Source: Propionibacteriaceae bacterium UBA7704 (lineage in GTDB: Bacteria > Actinomycetota > Actinomycetes > Propionibacteriales > Propionibacteriaceae). From it: a stretch of DNA of 64,000 nt. The stretch spans positions 1-64,000 of the forward strand of contig DLGC01000016.1 in NCBI GenBank assembly GCA_002482525.1, given 5' to 3'. The translations under genes and the position numbers were made by a program. Shown here in pieces: positions 32,432-40,418 of this stretch. Each line of letters starts with the position of its first letter. Position 1 is the first letter of the stretch. The notes beneath the pieces are model-generated. The model was given only the letters and a program-made list of their open reading frames with translations, had not been told where the DNA came from and did no database searches.

Positions 32432-34699
32432 TTAGACCGATTCGTGGAAGGTGCGCGAGAGCACGTCGAGCTGCTGTTCGCGGGTGAGCTTGGTGAAGTT
32501 CACCGCATAGCCGGAGACCCGGATGGTCAACTGCGGATACTTCTCGGGATTCTCCATCGCGTCGATCAACGTCTCCCGATTCAGCACATTGATGTTGGCG
32601 TGGTAGAGGCCTTCGCCGAAGCCGGCGTCCAGGATTCCGACGAGGTTCGTCACCCGCTCTGCCTCGGTGCGTCCCAGGGCCGCCGGGGTGATGGTGTTCG
32701 TCAGCGAAATGCCGTCCAGTGCGTCGTTGTAGTCGAGCTTTCCCACACTCATCATCGAGGCGATCATGCCGTGGGTGTCGCGGCCGTTCTCCGGGTTGGC
32801 GCCCGGTGCGAACGGGGTGCCGGCGGCATGCCCGCAGGGGAAGGCGCCGGTGAACTTGCCGTAGACCACATTGGAGGTGATGGTCAGCACCGACTGGGTG
32901 GGCACCGCGTCGCGGTACAGCTTGATGGCGCGAATCTTGTCCATCACGGTGGTGACCACCAGCTTGGCCAGTTCGTCGGCGCGGTCATCGTCGTTGCCGT
33001 AGGTCGGGTATTCGCCCTCGGTGATGTAATCCACCACCAGGCCCGAATCGTCGCGGACCGGCGTGACGCTGGCGTACTTGATCGCAGACAACGAGTCGGC
33101 CACGATCGACAACCCGGCGATACCGCAGCCCATGGTGCGCACGATCTCGTCGTCATGCAGCGCCATCTCGACGGCCTCGTAGGCGTACTTGTCGTGGCAG
33201 TAGTGGATGATGTTCAGCGCCTCGACATAGGTCTCCACCGCGTGGGTGAGCATGTCGTCGTACTTGGCCCAGACATCTTCGAACCGCAGCGGCTCATCGC
33301 CATCGATCGAAGCGAAGTCGGGCACGATCAGTGTGCCGGTGCGCTCATCGCGGCCGCCGTTGATGGCATACAGCAGAGCCTTGGCGGCATTCAGCCGTGC
33401 TCCGAAGAACTGCATCTGCTTGCCGATCGCCATCGGGGAAACACAGCAAGCGATGGCGGTGTCGTCGCCCCAGGTGCAGCGGATGTCGGCGTCCGACTCG
33501 TACTGAAGTGCCGACGTTTCGATAGAGATCTGAGAGCAGAACTCCTTATAGCCATCGGGCAGCTTCGGATCCCAGTAGATGGTGATGTTGGGTTCGGGTG
33601 CCGGGCCGAGATTGCGCAAGGTCTGCAGCAGCCGGAACGAGGTCTTGGTGACCAGGGTGCGGCCGTCATTGGCGAAGCCGCCGTCGGACCAGGTGGCCCA
33701 GTAGGGGTCGCCGGAGAAGATCTGGTCGTACTCCTCGGTGCGCAGGAAACGCACGATGCGCAGCTTGATGACCAGGGCGTCCATGACCTCTTGCACGTCG
33801 GCCTCGGTGATGTCGCCGGCGGCCAGGTCTCGCTCGGCGTAGATATCGAAGAAGCCCGACAGGCGACCGATGCTCATCGCGGCACCGTCTTGGCTCTTCA
33901 CGCTGGCCAGGTAGGCGAAGTAGGTCCACTGCACGGCCTCGCGATAGTTCTCGGCGGGACGCGAAAGATCGAAGCCGTAGCTCTCGCCGAGGTTGCGCAG
34001 CTTCTTCAACGCCTTGATCTGTTCGGCGTGCTCCTCGCGGTAGCGGGCCCAGTTCTCGCTGAACGGCTCGTCGACGATGGAGTCCATGTCGGCTTGCTTG
34101 GCCTCGATCAGCCGGTCGATGCCATAGAGCGCGACGCGACGGTAGTCGCCGATGATGCGTCCGCGACCGTAGGCGTCGGGCAGCCCGGTGAGAAGGTGCG
34201 AGCTGCGGGCCGCACGGATGCGCGGGGTGTAGATGTCGAAGACCGCTTCGTTGTGGGTCTTGCGGTACTTGGTGAAGATCTCCTTGATCTTCGGATCCGG
34301 TTCGAGGCCGGCCTCTTTGGTTGCGGTCTCGACCATGCGCCAGCCGCCGGCGGGCATCATGGGGCGCTTCAGCGGTTTATCGGTCTGCAGGCCGACGATG
34401 ACGTTGTCGCAGTCGCAGATGAAGCCGGGGGCAAAGGCGTCCACATCGGCGGGGATGTGGGTTTCGACGTCGTAGACCCGGCGCTGACGCTCCACGCTGA
34501 GATAGTCGCGCTGGAGGGTGTCCCAGACCTTCAGGGTCTTGTCGGTCGGGCCGGCGAGGAACGATGCGTCCCCGGTGTAGGGGGTGTAGTTGCGCAGAAT
34601 GAAATCGCGCACATCGATGCTGGTAGTCCAAAGGCCTTCGGTGAAGCCGCTCCAGGGGGTGTCCTGGGGGAGAGTGATGCTGTCGACCTCGGTGGTCAT
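32432..34699 (-). CDS. pflB: Formate C-acetyltransferase (pyruvate formate-lyase)
   Basis: A 755-residue glycyl radical enzyme, cleaving pyruvate with CoA to acetyl-CoA and formate under anaerobic conditions. The catalytic Cys pair is in IACCVSPMAIGKQ (about 412-424), and the glycyl radical site is in IRVSGYAVNFTKL at about 725-737. Length is close to E. coli PflB. It is followed with no gap by its activase. The enzyme is oxygen-sensitive, pointing to a facultatively anaerobic, mixed-acid-type metabolism. Confidence 0.98.
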   Translation of the reverse strand: MTTEVDSITLPQDTPWSGFTEGLWTTSIDVRDFILRNYTPYTGDASFLAGPTDKTLKVWDTLQRDYLSVERQRRVYDVETHIPADVDAFAPGFICDCDNVIVGLQTDKPLKRPMMPAGGWRMVETATKEAGLEPDPKIKEIFTKYRKTHNEAVFDIYTPRIRAARSSHLLTGLPDAYGRGRIIGDYRRVALYGIDRLIEAKQADMDSIVDEPFSENWARYREEHAEQIKALKKLRNLGESYGFDLSRPAENYREAVQWTYFAYLASVKSQDGAAMSIGRLSGFFDIYAERDLAAGDITEADVQEVMDALVIKLRIVRFLRTEEYDQIFSGDPYWATWSDGGFANDGRTLVTKTSFRLLQTLRNLGPAPEPNITIYWDPKLPDGYKEFCSQISIETSALQYESDADIRCTWGDDTAIACCVSPMAIGKQMQFFGARLNAAKALLYAINGGRDERTGTLIVPDFASIDGDEPLRFEDVWAKYDDMLTHAVETYVEALNIIHYCHDKYAYEAVEMALHDDEIVRTMGCGIAGLSIVADSLSAIKYASVTPVRDDSGLVVDYITEGEYPTYGNDDDRADELAKLVVTTVMDKIRAIKLYRDAVPTQSVLTITSNVVYGKFTGAFPCGHAAGTPFAPGANPENGRDTHGMIASMMSVGKLDYNDALDGISLTNTITPAALGRTEAERVTNLVGILDAGFGEGLYHANINVLNRETLIDAMENPEKYPQLTIRVSGYAVNFTKLTREQQLDVLSRTFHESV

Positions 34700-34943
34700 T
34701 GGTCTCCTTCGTTACTCGGGCACGGCGGATTGCCCCGTGCTCGGGTTTCCTTCATTGGATGGCTCTGTCCCATGACGCTTGTGGCGTCGAAGCCGTAGCC
34801 AAGTGTAGGTCAAACGGTTTAATGATCGGACATTTGCTCACAGAGTGGGAGTGCTCGCCACCGGCCCATGCGCAACGTTGCCGCTAGGCCGGCAGGCGGA
34901 GGAAGTGTCAGGCTGGAGTCAGCCCATCGAAGGGACACCCCAC

Positions 34944-35840
34944 ATGCAGAAGATCGTGCCCAATCTCTGGTTTGACCATGTAGCTGTCGAAGCCGTGGAC
35001 TTCTATCTGGCGGCCTTTCCCAATGCGCGCAAGCTGGCGACCCAGTACTACCCGATGGAAGGGCTGCTGGACTTCCAGGAGGAGCTCGCCGGCAAGGAGT
35101 TGACCGTCGATTTCGAGATCGCGGGATTCCGCTTCGTTGCGATCAATGCCGGTCCGGAGTTCACGCCGACCCCGTCGTTGTCCTTCCTGCTGAACTTCGA
35201 TCCTTCCCAGGACCCGGATGCCCGGGCGCACCTTGATGATCTGTGGGATGCACTCGGCGACGGCGGGACGGCCCTGATGCCGCTGGACTCCTACGACTTC
35301 AGCCCCCACTACGGCTGGATGCAGGACCGCTACGGGATCAGTTGGCAGTTGATGCTCACCAACCCCGAGGGTGAACCGCGCCCGTTCATCACTCCGGATC
35401 TGTTGTTCGGTGGGCCGGCGCAGAATCGCGCCGCAGAGGCGGCTTCGTTCTATGTCGACACCTTCCCGGGCTCCCGGGTCGGCACGGATATGCGCTACCC
35501 AGTGCAGGCCGGTCCGGCGGCCCCGGGCAGCGTCATGTTCACCGACATCGAGGTCTTCGGTCAGTGGTTCGCCTTGATGGATTCTGCCGCTGACCAGGAC
35601 TTCACCTTCAACCCAGCCGTGTCACTGATGATCCTGTGTGAGGATCAGCCCGAAATCGACCGCTACTGGGAGGCGCTCAGCAGGGTGCCCGAAGCCGAAC
35701 AATGCGGCTGGTGCACCGACCAATTCGGTGTGAGCTGGCAAATCGTCCCCGCCAACATGGAATCCTTCATGACCACCCCCGATTCCTTCCCCAAACTCCT
35801 CTCCATGCGCAAGATCGACATCGCCGCCTTCACTGCCTAA
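34944..35840 (+). CDS. PhnB-like VOC-superfamily protein, two tandem domains
   Basis: A 298-residue protein with two glyoxalase/PhnB-like halves. The first (about 1-140) opens QKIVPNLWFDHVAVEAVDFYLAAFPN across two stretches and contains YGWMQDRYGISWQLML. The second (about 150-290) contains AASFYVDTFPGSRVG and CGWCTDQFGVSWQIVP. Proteins of this PhnB (3-demethylubiquinone-like) family are mostly uncharacterised. ATG 34944 is chosen because it opens the first domain. Confidence 0.87.
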   Translation: MQKIVPNLWFDHVAVEAVDFYLAAFPNARKLATQYYPMEGLLDFQEELAGKELTVDFEIAGFRFVAINAGPEFTPTPSLSFLLNFDPSQDPDARAHLDDLWDALGDGGTALMPLDSYDFSPHYGWMQDRYGISWQLMLTNPEGEPRPFITPDLLFGGPAQNRAAEAASFYVDTFPGSRVGTDMRYPVQAGPAAPGSVMFTDIEVFGQWFALMDSAADQDFTFNPAVSLMILCEDQPEIDRYWEALSRVPEAEQCGWCTDQFGVSWQIVPANMESFMTTPDSFPKLLSMRKIDIAAFTA

Positions 35841-35848
35841 ACGCCTGG

Positions 35849-35888
35849 GTGCTAGATCCTCCACCGACTATGGGGGAGGATCTAGCAC
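35849..35888. repeat. palindromic repeat copy A (3' end of the DUF559-like gene)
   Basis: A 14-bp perfect stem (35849-35862 with 35875-35888), loop 12 nt. The 40-bp element is identical to copy B at 36861-36906 except for one base in the loop, and both have the same loop orientation. The last codons and stop of the gene at 35868-36803 lie inside it. Confidence 0.9.
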
Positions 35889-36803
35889 CTTGCAGCGTGA
35901 GCACCGGGTTGGGGTGCCGAGCCAGCCGTGGCGGTGGAGGATTGCGGCGAGGGTGGTGGCCACGGTGCAGGGAGTGGTGGTGACCATGCGCCAGGTGACA
36001 CGGATGGTGGCGATGCCGTTGACGAGGTGAAGGCTGTCGCGTTGCAGATCGCGGTCGCGGGCGGTGCCGCGGTGGTAGGCGGCACCATCGAGTTCAACGA
36101 TCACGCCGTAGTCGGGATACCAGGCATCGGTCTGGTATTCGCCGGTGGGGCTTGCTTGGCGCAGCGGGGTCGGTAGGCCGTGGGCGCGTTCGACGTCGCG
36201 AAGGTAGCGGGTCTCCAGGGGGCTCATTGCCCCGGCGCTGACCAGGTCGAGCGCCTCGGTGAGGAGCCGACGGTGCGGCAGTCTCGGGGTTGCGGCCATT
36301 ACCCGACGAACATCCTCGGGTTTGAGTCGACCGAAGGCCGTCGCCTCGGCAATGAGGGTGGTGAGTTCATCGGCGGAGGACGCTGCGGCGAGATCGACGA
36401 TGGTTTGGGCGGGGCGGGTGCGAGGCGGCTCCCCACCTCCAGGTCGGGCGGATCGCACGAACTCCCAGCGGTGGTCTCGGCGGACTTGAAGGCGCTTGGC
36501 CACATAGATGGTGATGGGGTCCGGTTCTCGTTTGAGCCAGCCGTGCAGATGAGCCGCCGAATCTCGACCGGCCACCGCTCCGGGTCCGCCAAGGAGCACT
36601 CCCGCCCAGACCCGTTGAACCCAGGAATCTGGCTGGGTCCGGTAGATACCTGCAGCGATGCGTCCCCAGCGCCCCTCACCGATCAACCGCTCAATAACCC
36701 GATCGGACACCCCGTGCCCGAGCACCTGCTCCCGGCTCAACGCGCCAGCCTGCACCCGGCTCAGCCGCACTAACCCCTCAGGAACCCCGACACGCGCATA
36801 CAC
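35868..36803 (-). CDS. AbiEi-like N-domain plus DUF559-type nuclease-fold protein
   Basis: 311 residues. The N-terminal part (about 1-65) resembles the wing-helix/AbiEi antitoxin-like domain (LSREQVLGHGVSDRVIERLI, then GRIAAGIYRT). The C-terminal part (about 200-300) resembles DUF559/Vsr-like nuclease folds: TDAWYPDYGVIVELDGAAYH provides an Asp, a Glu and an ELDG motif, followed by RDRDLQRDSLHLVNG and IRVTWRMV. Such proteins are abundant in actinobacteria and of unknown function. The reading frame ends inside palindrome A (residues KVLDPPP are encoded by it) and palindrome B lies just upstream. Confidence 0.82.
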   Translation of the reverse strand: MYARVGVPEGLVRLSRVQAGALSREQVLGHGVSDRVIERLIGEGRWGRIAAGIYRTQPDSWVQRVWAGVLLGGPGAVAGRDSAAHLHGWLKREPDPITIYVAKRLQVRRDHRWEFVRSARPGGGEPPRTRPAQTIVDLAAASSADELTTLIAEATAFGRLKPEDVRRVMAATPRLPHRRLLTEALDLVSAGAMSPLETRYLRDVERAHGLPTPLRQASPTGEYQTDAWYPDYGVIVELDGAAYHRGTARDRDLQRDSLHLVNGIATIRVTWRMVTTTPCTVATTLAAILHRHGWLGTPTRCSRCKVLDPPP

Positions 36804-36860
36804 ACCCCCACCCTCAGCACCCGGAACCCCCGTCGGTCACCGCACCAGCCAACTGTGGAT

Positions 36861-36906
36861 TGTGTGCTAGATCCTCCACCGACTACGGGGGAGGATCTAG
36901 CACACA
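36861..36906. repeat. palindromic repeat copy B (upstream of the DUF559-like gene)
   Basis: A 17-bp perfect stem (36861-36877 with 36890-36906), loop 12 nt (accgactacggg). Same element as copy A at 35849-35888. It lies between the start region of the DUF559-like gene and the stop of the small wHTH gene (36916), so it could also terminate the latter. Confidence 0.9.
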
Positions 36907-36915
36907 ACAGGGTGG

Positions 36916-37095
36916 TCAGACGGCGGGGGACCAGTAGCAGCGCTTGGGGGAGGTGATTTGGCCGGCTTTCTTGAGTTCGGCCATGGCCTTGTCCACCTGC
37001 TTGCGGTCCAGGGCGGTCAGCTCGACGATCTTGCCGGCGTTCAACGGCTCACCGGCGGCGGTCATGGCGGCGAGTACTTGTTCAGCGTCACTCAT
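36916..37095 (-). CDS. Small winged-helix-like protein
   Basis: 59 residues from ATG 37095 (MSDAEQVLAAMTAAGEPLN), preceded by AAAGGA. The sequence KIVELTALDRKQVDKAMAELKKAGQITSP, in two pieces, reads as helix-turn-helix plus a wing ending KRCYWSP, similar to small actinobacterial MarR/wHTH-like proteins without effector domain. DNA binding is plausible but the target is unknown. It is divergent from ychF. Confidence 0.72.
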   Translation of the reverse strand: MSDAEQVLAAMTAAGEPLNAGKIVELTALDRKQVDKAMAELKKAGQITSPKRCYWSPAV

Positions 37096-37195
37096 GGGGC
37101 TTCCTTTCAACGGGTGGCCACAACATAGCCCGCCCGCTTCGAGGTGCGGAACTCGGCGTCCGCGGCGGGCTGTGGGGCCGGTAGGATTTCCCCTC

Positions 37196-38272
37196 GTGGC
37201 ATTAACCATCGGCATCGTCGGACTGCCCAACGCCGGCAAGTCCACTCTGTTCAACGCGCTCACCCGCAACAACGTGCTCGCGGCGAACTATCCGTTCGCG
37301 ACCATCGAACCCAATGTGGGTGTGGTCGGCGTACCGGATGAGCGTCTGCCCGTGCTGGCGAAGGTGTTCGGATCGGAGCGCATCGTGCCCGCCACGGTGA
37401 GTTTCGTCGACATCGCCGGAATCGTGAAGGGTGCCTCGCAGGGCGAAGGCATGGGCAATGCCTTCCTGGCCAACATTCGTGAAGCCGACGCGATTTGTCA
37501 GGTGACCCGGGTGTTTCGCGACCCTGACGTGACCCACGTCGACGGCGGTGTGAATCCCAGTAGCGATATCGAGACCATTCGCACCGAGTTGATCCTGGCT
37601 GACCTCCAGACCTTGGACAAGGCGCTGCCCCGGGTGGAGAAGGAAGCCCGTATCAAGAAGGAGAAGCAGCCGGTGCTGGATGCCTTCCAGGAGGCCAAGA
37701 AGGTGCTGGATTCCGGGGTCGGCGTGCATGCGGCCGGGCTGGACCTGGAGCCGCTGCGCGAGCTGTTCCTGCTGACCGCCAAGCCCTACCTGTACGTGTT
37801 CAACTGCGACGCCGACGAACTAGCCGATACCGAACTGCTGGAGAAGATGAGGGCCCTGGTGGCCCCGGCCGAGGCCATCTTCTTGGACGCCAAGATCGAG
37901 GCAGAGCTTTCCGAACTGGAGCTGGAGGAGGCTGCCGAGTTCCTCGCCGAGATGGGCATCACTGAGCCGGGTCTGGACACTCTGGCGCGAGTCGGCTACG
38001 AGACCCTGGGCTTGCAGAGTTACCTCACTGCTGGCCCCAAGGAATCCCGCGCCTGGACCATCAAGAAGGGCGCCACCGCGCCCGAGGCCGCCGGCGTGAT
38101 CCACACCGACTTCCAGAAGGGCTTCATCAAAGCCGAAGTGATCGGCTTCGACGATCTCGTCGCCGCTGGATCGGTGGCTGCAGCCCGTGCCGCAGGCAAG
38201 GCCCGCATGGAGGGCAAGGATTACGTTATGGCCGACGGCGACGTGGTGGAGTTCCGGTTCAGCAATGGGTGA
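37196..38272 (+). CDS. ychF: Redox-regulated ATPase / ribosome-binding P-loop protein YchF
   Basis: A 358-residue Obg-like ATPase. The P-loop IVGLPNAGKSTLFNALT is at residues about 6-22, switch regions YPFATIEPNVGVV and DIAGIVKGASQGEGMGN follow, and the C-terminal TGS-like domain ends GDVVEFRFSNG. GTG 37196 (VALTIGIVGLPNAGKS) is the family start; the frame extends well upstream without similarity. YchF binds ribosomes and hydrolyses ATP rather than GTP. Confidence 0.97.
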   Translation: MALTIGIVGLPNAGKSTLFNALTRNNVLAANYPFATIEPNVGVVGVPDERLPVLAKVFGSERIVPATVSFVDIAGIVKGASQGEGMGNAFLANIREADAICQVTRVFRDPDVTHVDGGVNPSSDIETIRTELILADLQTLDKALPRVEKEARIKKEKQPVLDAFQEAKKVLDSGVGVHAAGLDLEPLRELFLLTAKPYLYVFNCDADELADTELLEKMRALVAPAEAIFLDAKIEAELSELELEEAAEFLAEMGITEPGLDTLARVGYETLGLQSYLTAGPKESRAWTIKKGATAPEAAGVIHTDFQKGFIKAEVIGFDDLVAAGSVAAARAAGKARMEGKDYVMADGDVVEFRFSNG

Positions 38273-38489
38273 CGATGCGATGAGCGGACGGCCGGTCGAG
38301 CCGACAGATTCGAACTATGAGCGAGCGGCCGGGCGGATCGCACTCTGGCTCGATCAGGCCGATCTGGTCTGGCTCAGCGGTCGATGCGATTGCGACGACT
38401 CGACGCCCGAGGCGGATCGAGACCGCTGCGCACGGGTTCGGTTCCGTGCCAGTGCTGCGCTGCACAAGGCAGGGATCTCCCAGGCTTAG
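38265..38489 (+). CDS. Small hypothetical protein overlapping ychF
   Basis: About 74 residues from ATG 38265 (8 bp inside the ychF end) or 66-69 residues from an ATG at 38280 (MSGRPVEPTDS). Features include an N-terminal helical part with RIALWLDQADLVWLSGRCDC, a Cys pair (CDCDD) and a basic C-terminal helix. No family recognised. Coupling to ychF by overlap is the main support; it may be a small actinobacterial conserved protein or a spurious frame. Confidence 0.5.
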   Translation: MGDDAMSGRPVEPTDSNYERAAGRIALWLDQADLVWLSGRCDCDDSTPEADRDRCARVRFRASAALHKAGISQA

Positions 38490-38630
38490 GGATTCGCCGA
38501 GATCGTCGTGGGGCGCGATTCGGGCCATCTATCGGCGAGGCGTCGTGGCGAGCGAGGCACCGGCCGCCCAGCGGTGGGTTGTTGCACCCTGTCCTCAAGA
38601 CCGCGGGCGATGCCGCGCTGAGCTAGCCGC

Positions 38631-39008
38631 CTAGCAGCCGCTGCGCCCGTCTTCGGAGGGTCGTGATGGACGGGGGTCCTGCAACAGATCAAGAATCTCA
38701 ACCTGGCGGGTGAGGAAGGCGGCCTCATCGAAGTGCTTGCGCCGCAACCAACTGGTGACCTCAGTGCTGCACTTGCTGGCGTTGCAGGAGCGGCAAGCCG
38801 GCACCACATTCGTCAGCGTGTAGCGACCGCCATTGGCGATGGGCAGCATGCAGTCCTTCTGCAATGCCGTGTCGGTTGCGCCGCAGTAGGCGCAGCCACC
38901 CCAGGCTTCTACCAGTGCTGCCCATTGCTCGTCGGTGAGGTCGTGCGTCTTTCGGCTCAGTCGACGCTTGCGGCGACGGGCGTAGACCTTGGCTCGGCTC
39001 GTGCTCAC
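38631..39008 (-). CDS. HNH endonuclease-like protein
   Basis: 125 residues, GTG start. Two zinc-binding CxxC knuckles frame an HNH-type centre: CAYCGA (about 39-44) and CRSCNASK (about 72-79), with DCMLPIANGGRYTLTNVVPA between them, where the usual first His appears replaced by Met-Leu-Pro. The basic N-terminus (VYARRRKRRLSRK) would favour nucleic acid binding. The altered first motif makes catalysis uncertain. No mobile element was seen around it. Confidence 0.8.
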   Translation of the reverse strand: MSTSRAKVYARRRKRRLSRKTHDLTDEQWAALVEAWGGCAYCGATDTALQKDCMLPIANGGRYTLTNVVPACRSCNASKCSTEVTSWLRRKHFDEAAFLTRQVEILDLLQDPRPSRPSEDGRSGC

Positions 39009-39121
39009 CCCACTCAGGCTAGAGCCGCACCGATTCGTTGGGAGTCAACTCGCCGAACCCGTACTCACTCGGTGGTTGGTCCTTGTCGCTGAAGCGCGTT
39101 GGGCTGGCTAGGTTAGCGAGC

Positions 39122-39436
39122 ATGGAGATCGCCCAGACCCCAGCACCGCCCTATGTGGCGGTCATCTTCACCTCGCTGCGTACTGACGGAGATCACGGCT
39201 ACTCCGAGATGAGTGAGCGCATGGTGGAACTCGCGCAACGCTACGACGGCTACCTCGGCATAGAGTCGGCTCGCGACGGGCTGGGTATCAGCGTCTCCTA
39301 CTGGACGGATCACGCCGCTGCGCTGGCCTGGAAACTGGACGTGGATCATCTCGCGGCTCAACGCCTGGGCCGGGAACGTTGGTATTCGGCCTATCGAGTC
39401 AGAGTTGCTGAGGTGGTCCGCGACTACGGGTCTTGA
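39122..39436 (+). CDS. Antibiotic biosynthesis monooxygenase (ABM)-like protein
   Basis: 104 residues from ATG 39122 (MEIAQTPAPPYVAVIFTS). The single ferredoxin-like ABM fold is suggested by VAVIFTSLRTDG, MSERMVELAQRYDGYLGIESARD in two stretches, and YWTDHAAALAWK followed by RERWYSAYRVRV. Small ABM proteins are heme-degrading or quinol monooxygenases or remain unassigned; the sequence does not decide. Confidence 0.75.
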   Translation: MEIAQTPAPPYVAVIFTSLRTDGDHGYSEMSERMVELAQRYDGYLGIESARDGLGISVSYWTDHAAALAWKLDVDHLAAQRLGRERWYSAYRVRVAEVVRDYGS

Positions 39437-39479
39437 TCGACGCTTGTCACCGACGCCCGAGCATCCGCCACGCCCTCGC

Positions 39480-40277
39480 CTAGGGGACGAGTCCTGCCAG
39501 GACGGCCGTCGTCATCACGATCAACATCACGCTGTCGATGCCGTGCACGATGACTCCCATCCAAAAGCTGCGGTAGCGCCGTGCGGCCCAGGCGATGCCG
39601 AAGCTGCTCAGGACCATTGCCGGCAGCGCCCAGATCTTGTGCACGTGATAGAGCCCGAAGAGCACCGTGTTGGCCACCCAATCCCAGCGGCCGAAAACCC
39701 CGGCCATGCGCGGCAGGAGCACGCCTCGAAAGAGCAGTTCCTCACCCAGGAGATAGTTGAAGAGGCAGCTCACGATCAGCAGCGCGAGGATCCACCATTG
39801 GCCGCGAAACTGAGGGTCGGCGAGGCCTTGGATGTAGGTGTAGGCAGGCTGAGGAATCGCCGAAACGAGGTGTGCCCACAGGTCGACCAAAGGTGTGGCG
39901 AGCCAATCGCCGAATTGATTGACGGCGATGGCCGGAATCGCCCACAAGTACAAGGATCGTCTCGGTAGGCCCGTCTTGGGATCGGACGGTGGCTGCAGCC
40001 AGATTCGCTTGCGCAGGGACTTCCAGTGAAGTCCTCCCGGTTCGGCGCGCAGTAGCAGCAACGCCAGCACGAACTGCCAGATCATGCCTGCCACCATCGC
40101 AATCCAGAACACCAAGCCGGGGTGCAGTTGGGTGTGCGGAATCACAGCGGGGACCACGACGAATGCGAGTACGCCCATAGGGAGGGTTGCTGCCGCCCAG
40201 ATACCCAAAATGGCAGCGAGTGAGTATTGCCGTGGGGTGGTGTTGAGCGCGGTCAGCTGTGTTGTGGAATCGGTCAT
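39480..40277 (-). CDS. CPBP-family intramembrane glutamic protease (CAAX/Abi-like)
   Basis: A 265-residue membrane protein with about eight TM helices. The catalytic Glu-Glu pair is in GEELLFRGVLLPRM (about 171-184), followed by the conserved HVHK (about 207) and HGIDS (about 247) motifs. CPBP proteases process prenylated or bacteriocin-type substrates or act in regulation. The start is taken at ATG 40277 (MTDSTTQLTALN). It is divergent from the histidine kinase, which could suggest a link, though no bacteriocin gene is seen. Confidence 0.88.
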   Translation of the reverse strand: MTDSTTQLTALNTTPRQYSLAAILGIWAAATLPMGVLAFVVVPAVIPHTQLHPGLVFWIAMVAGMIWQFVLALLLLRAEPGGLHWKSLRKRIWLQPPSDPKTGLPRRSLYLWAIPAIAVNQFGDWLATPLVDLWAHLVSAIPQPAYTYIQGLADPQFRGQWWILALLIVSCLFNYLLGEELLFRGVLLPRMAGVFGRWDWVANTVLFGLYHVHKIWALPAMVLSSFGIAWAARRYRSFWMGVIVHGIDSVMLIVMTTAVLAGLVP

Positions 40278-40418
40278 GGACACAGCCTGGCTTGCACGCA
40301 CGCCACCGCGCGTCGTCGCGAGGTGGGGCCTTTCGCCTTGTCTGTTACGGCTTGCGACGGGGGCGGAATCCTCCTCAGGTAGGACGCTTCAGTGCCGTTG
40401 ACCACTTAGGTTGGCGTC

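Noticed and set aside
32183..34798. 871-residue open frame on the plus strand opposite pflB
   Set aside because: Antisense frame of a high-GC coding gene; pflB on the other strand has all catalytic motifs.
34700..34943. FNR- or Rex-type operator upstream of pflB
   Set aside because: No convincing TTGAT-N4-ATCAA or TTGTGA-N6-TCACAA site is present, so anaerobic control is left open.
35849..36906. Insertion sequence or composite transposon
   Set aside because: The elements are direct palindromes rather than terminal inverted repeats, there is no transposase and no target duplication was seen.
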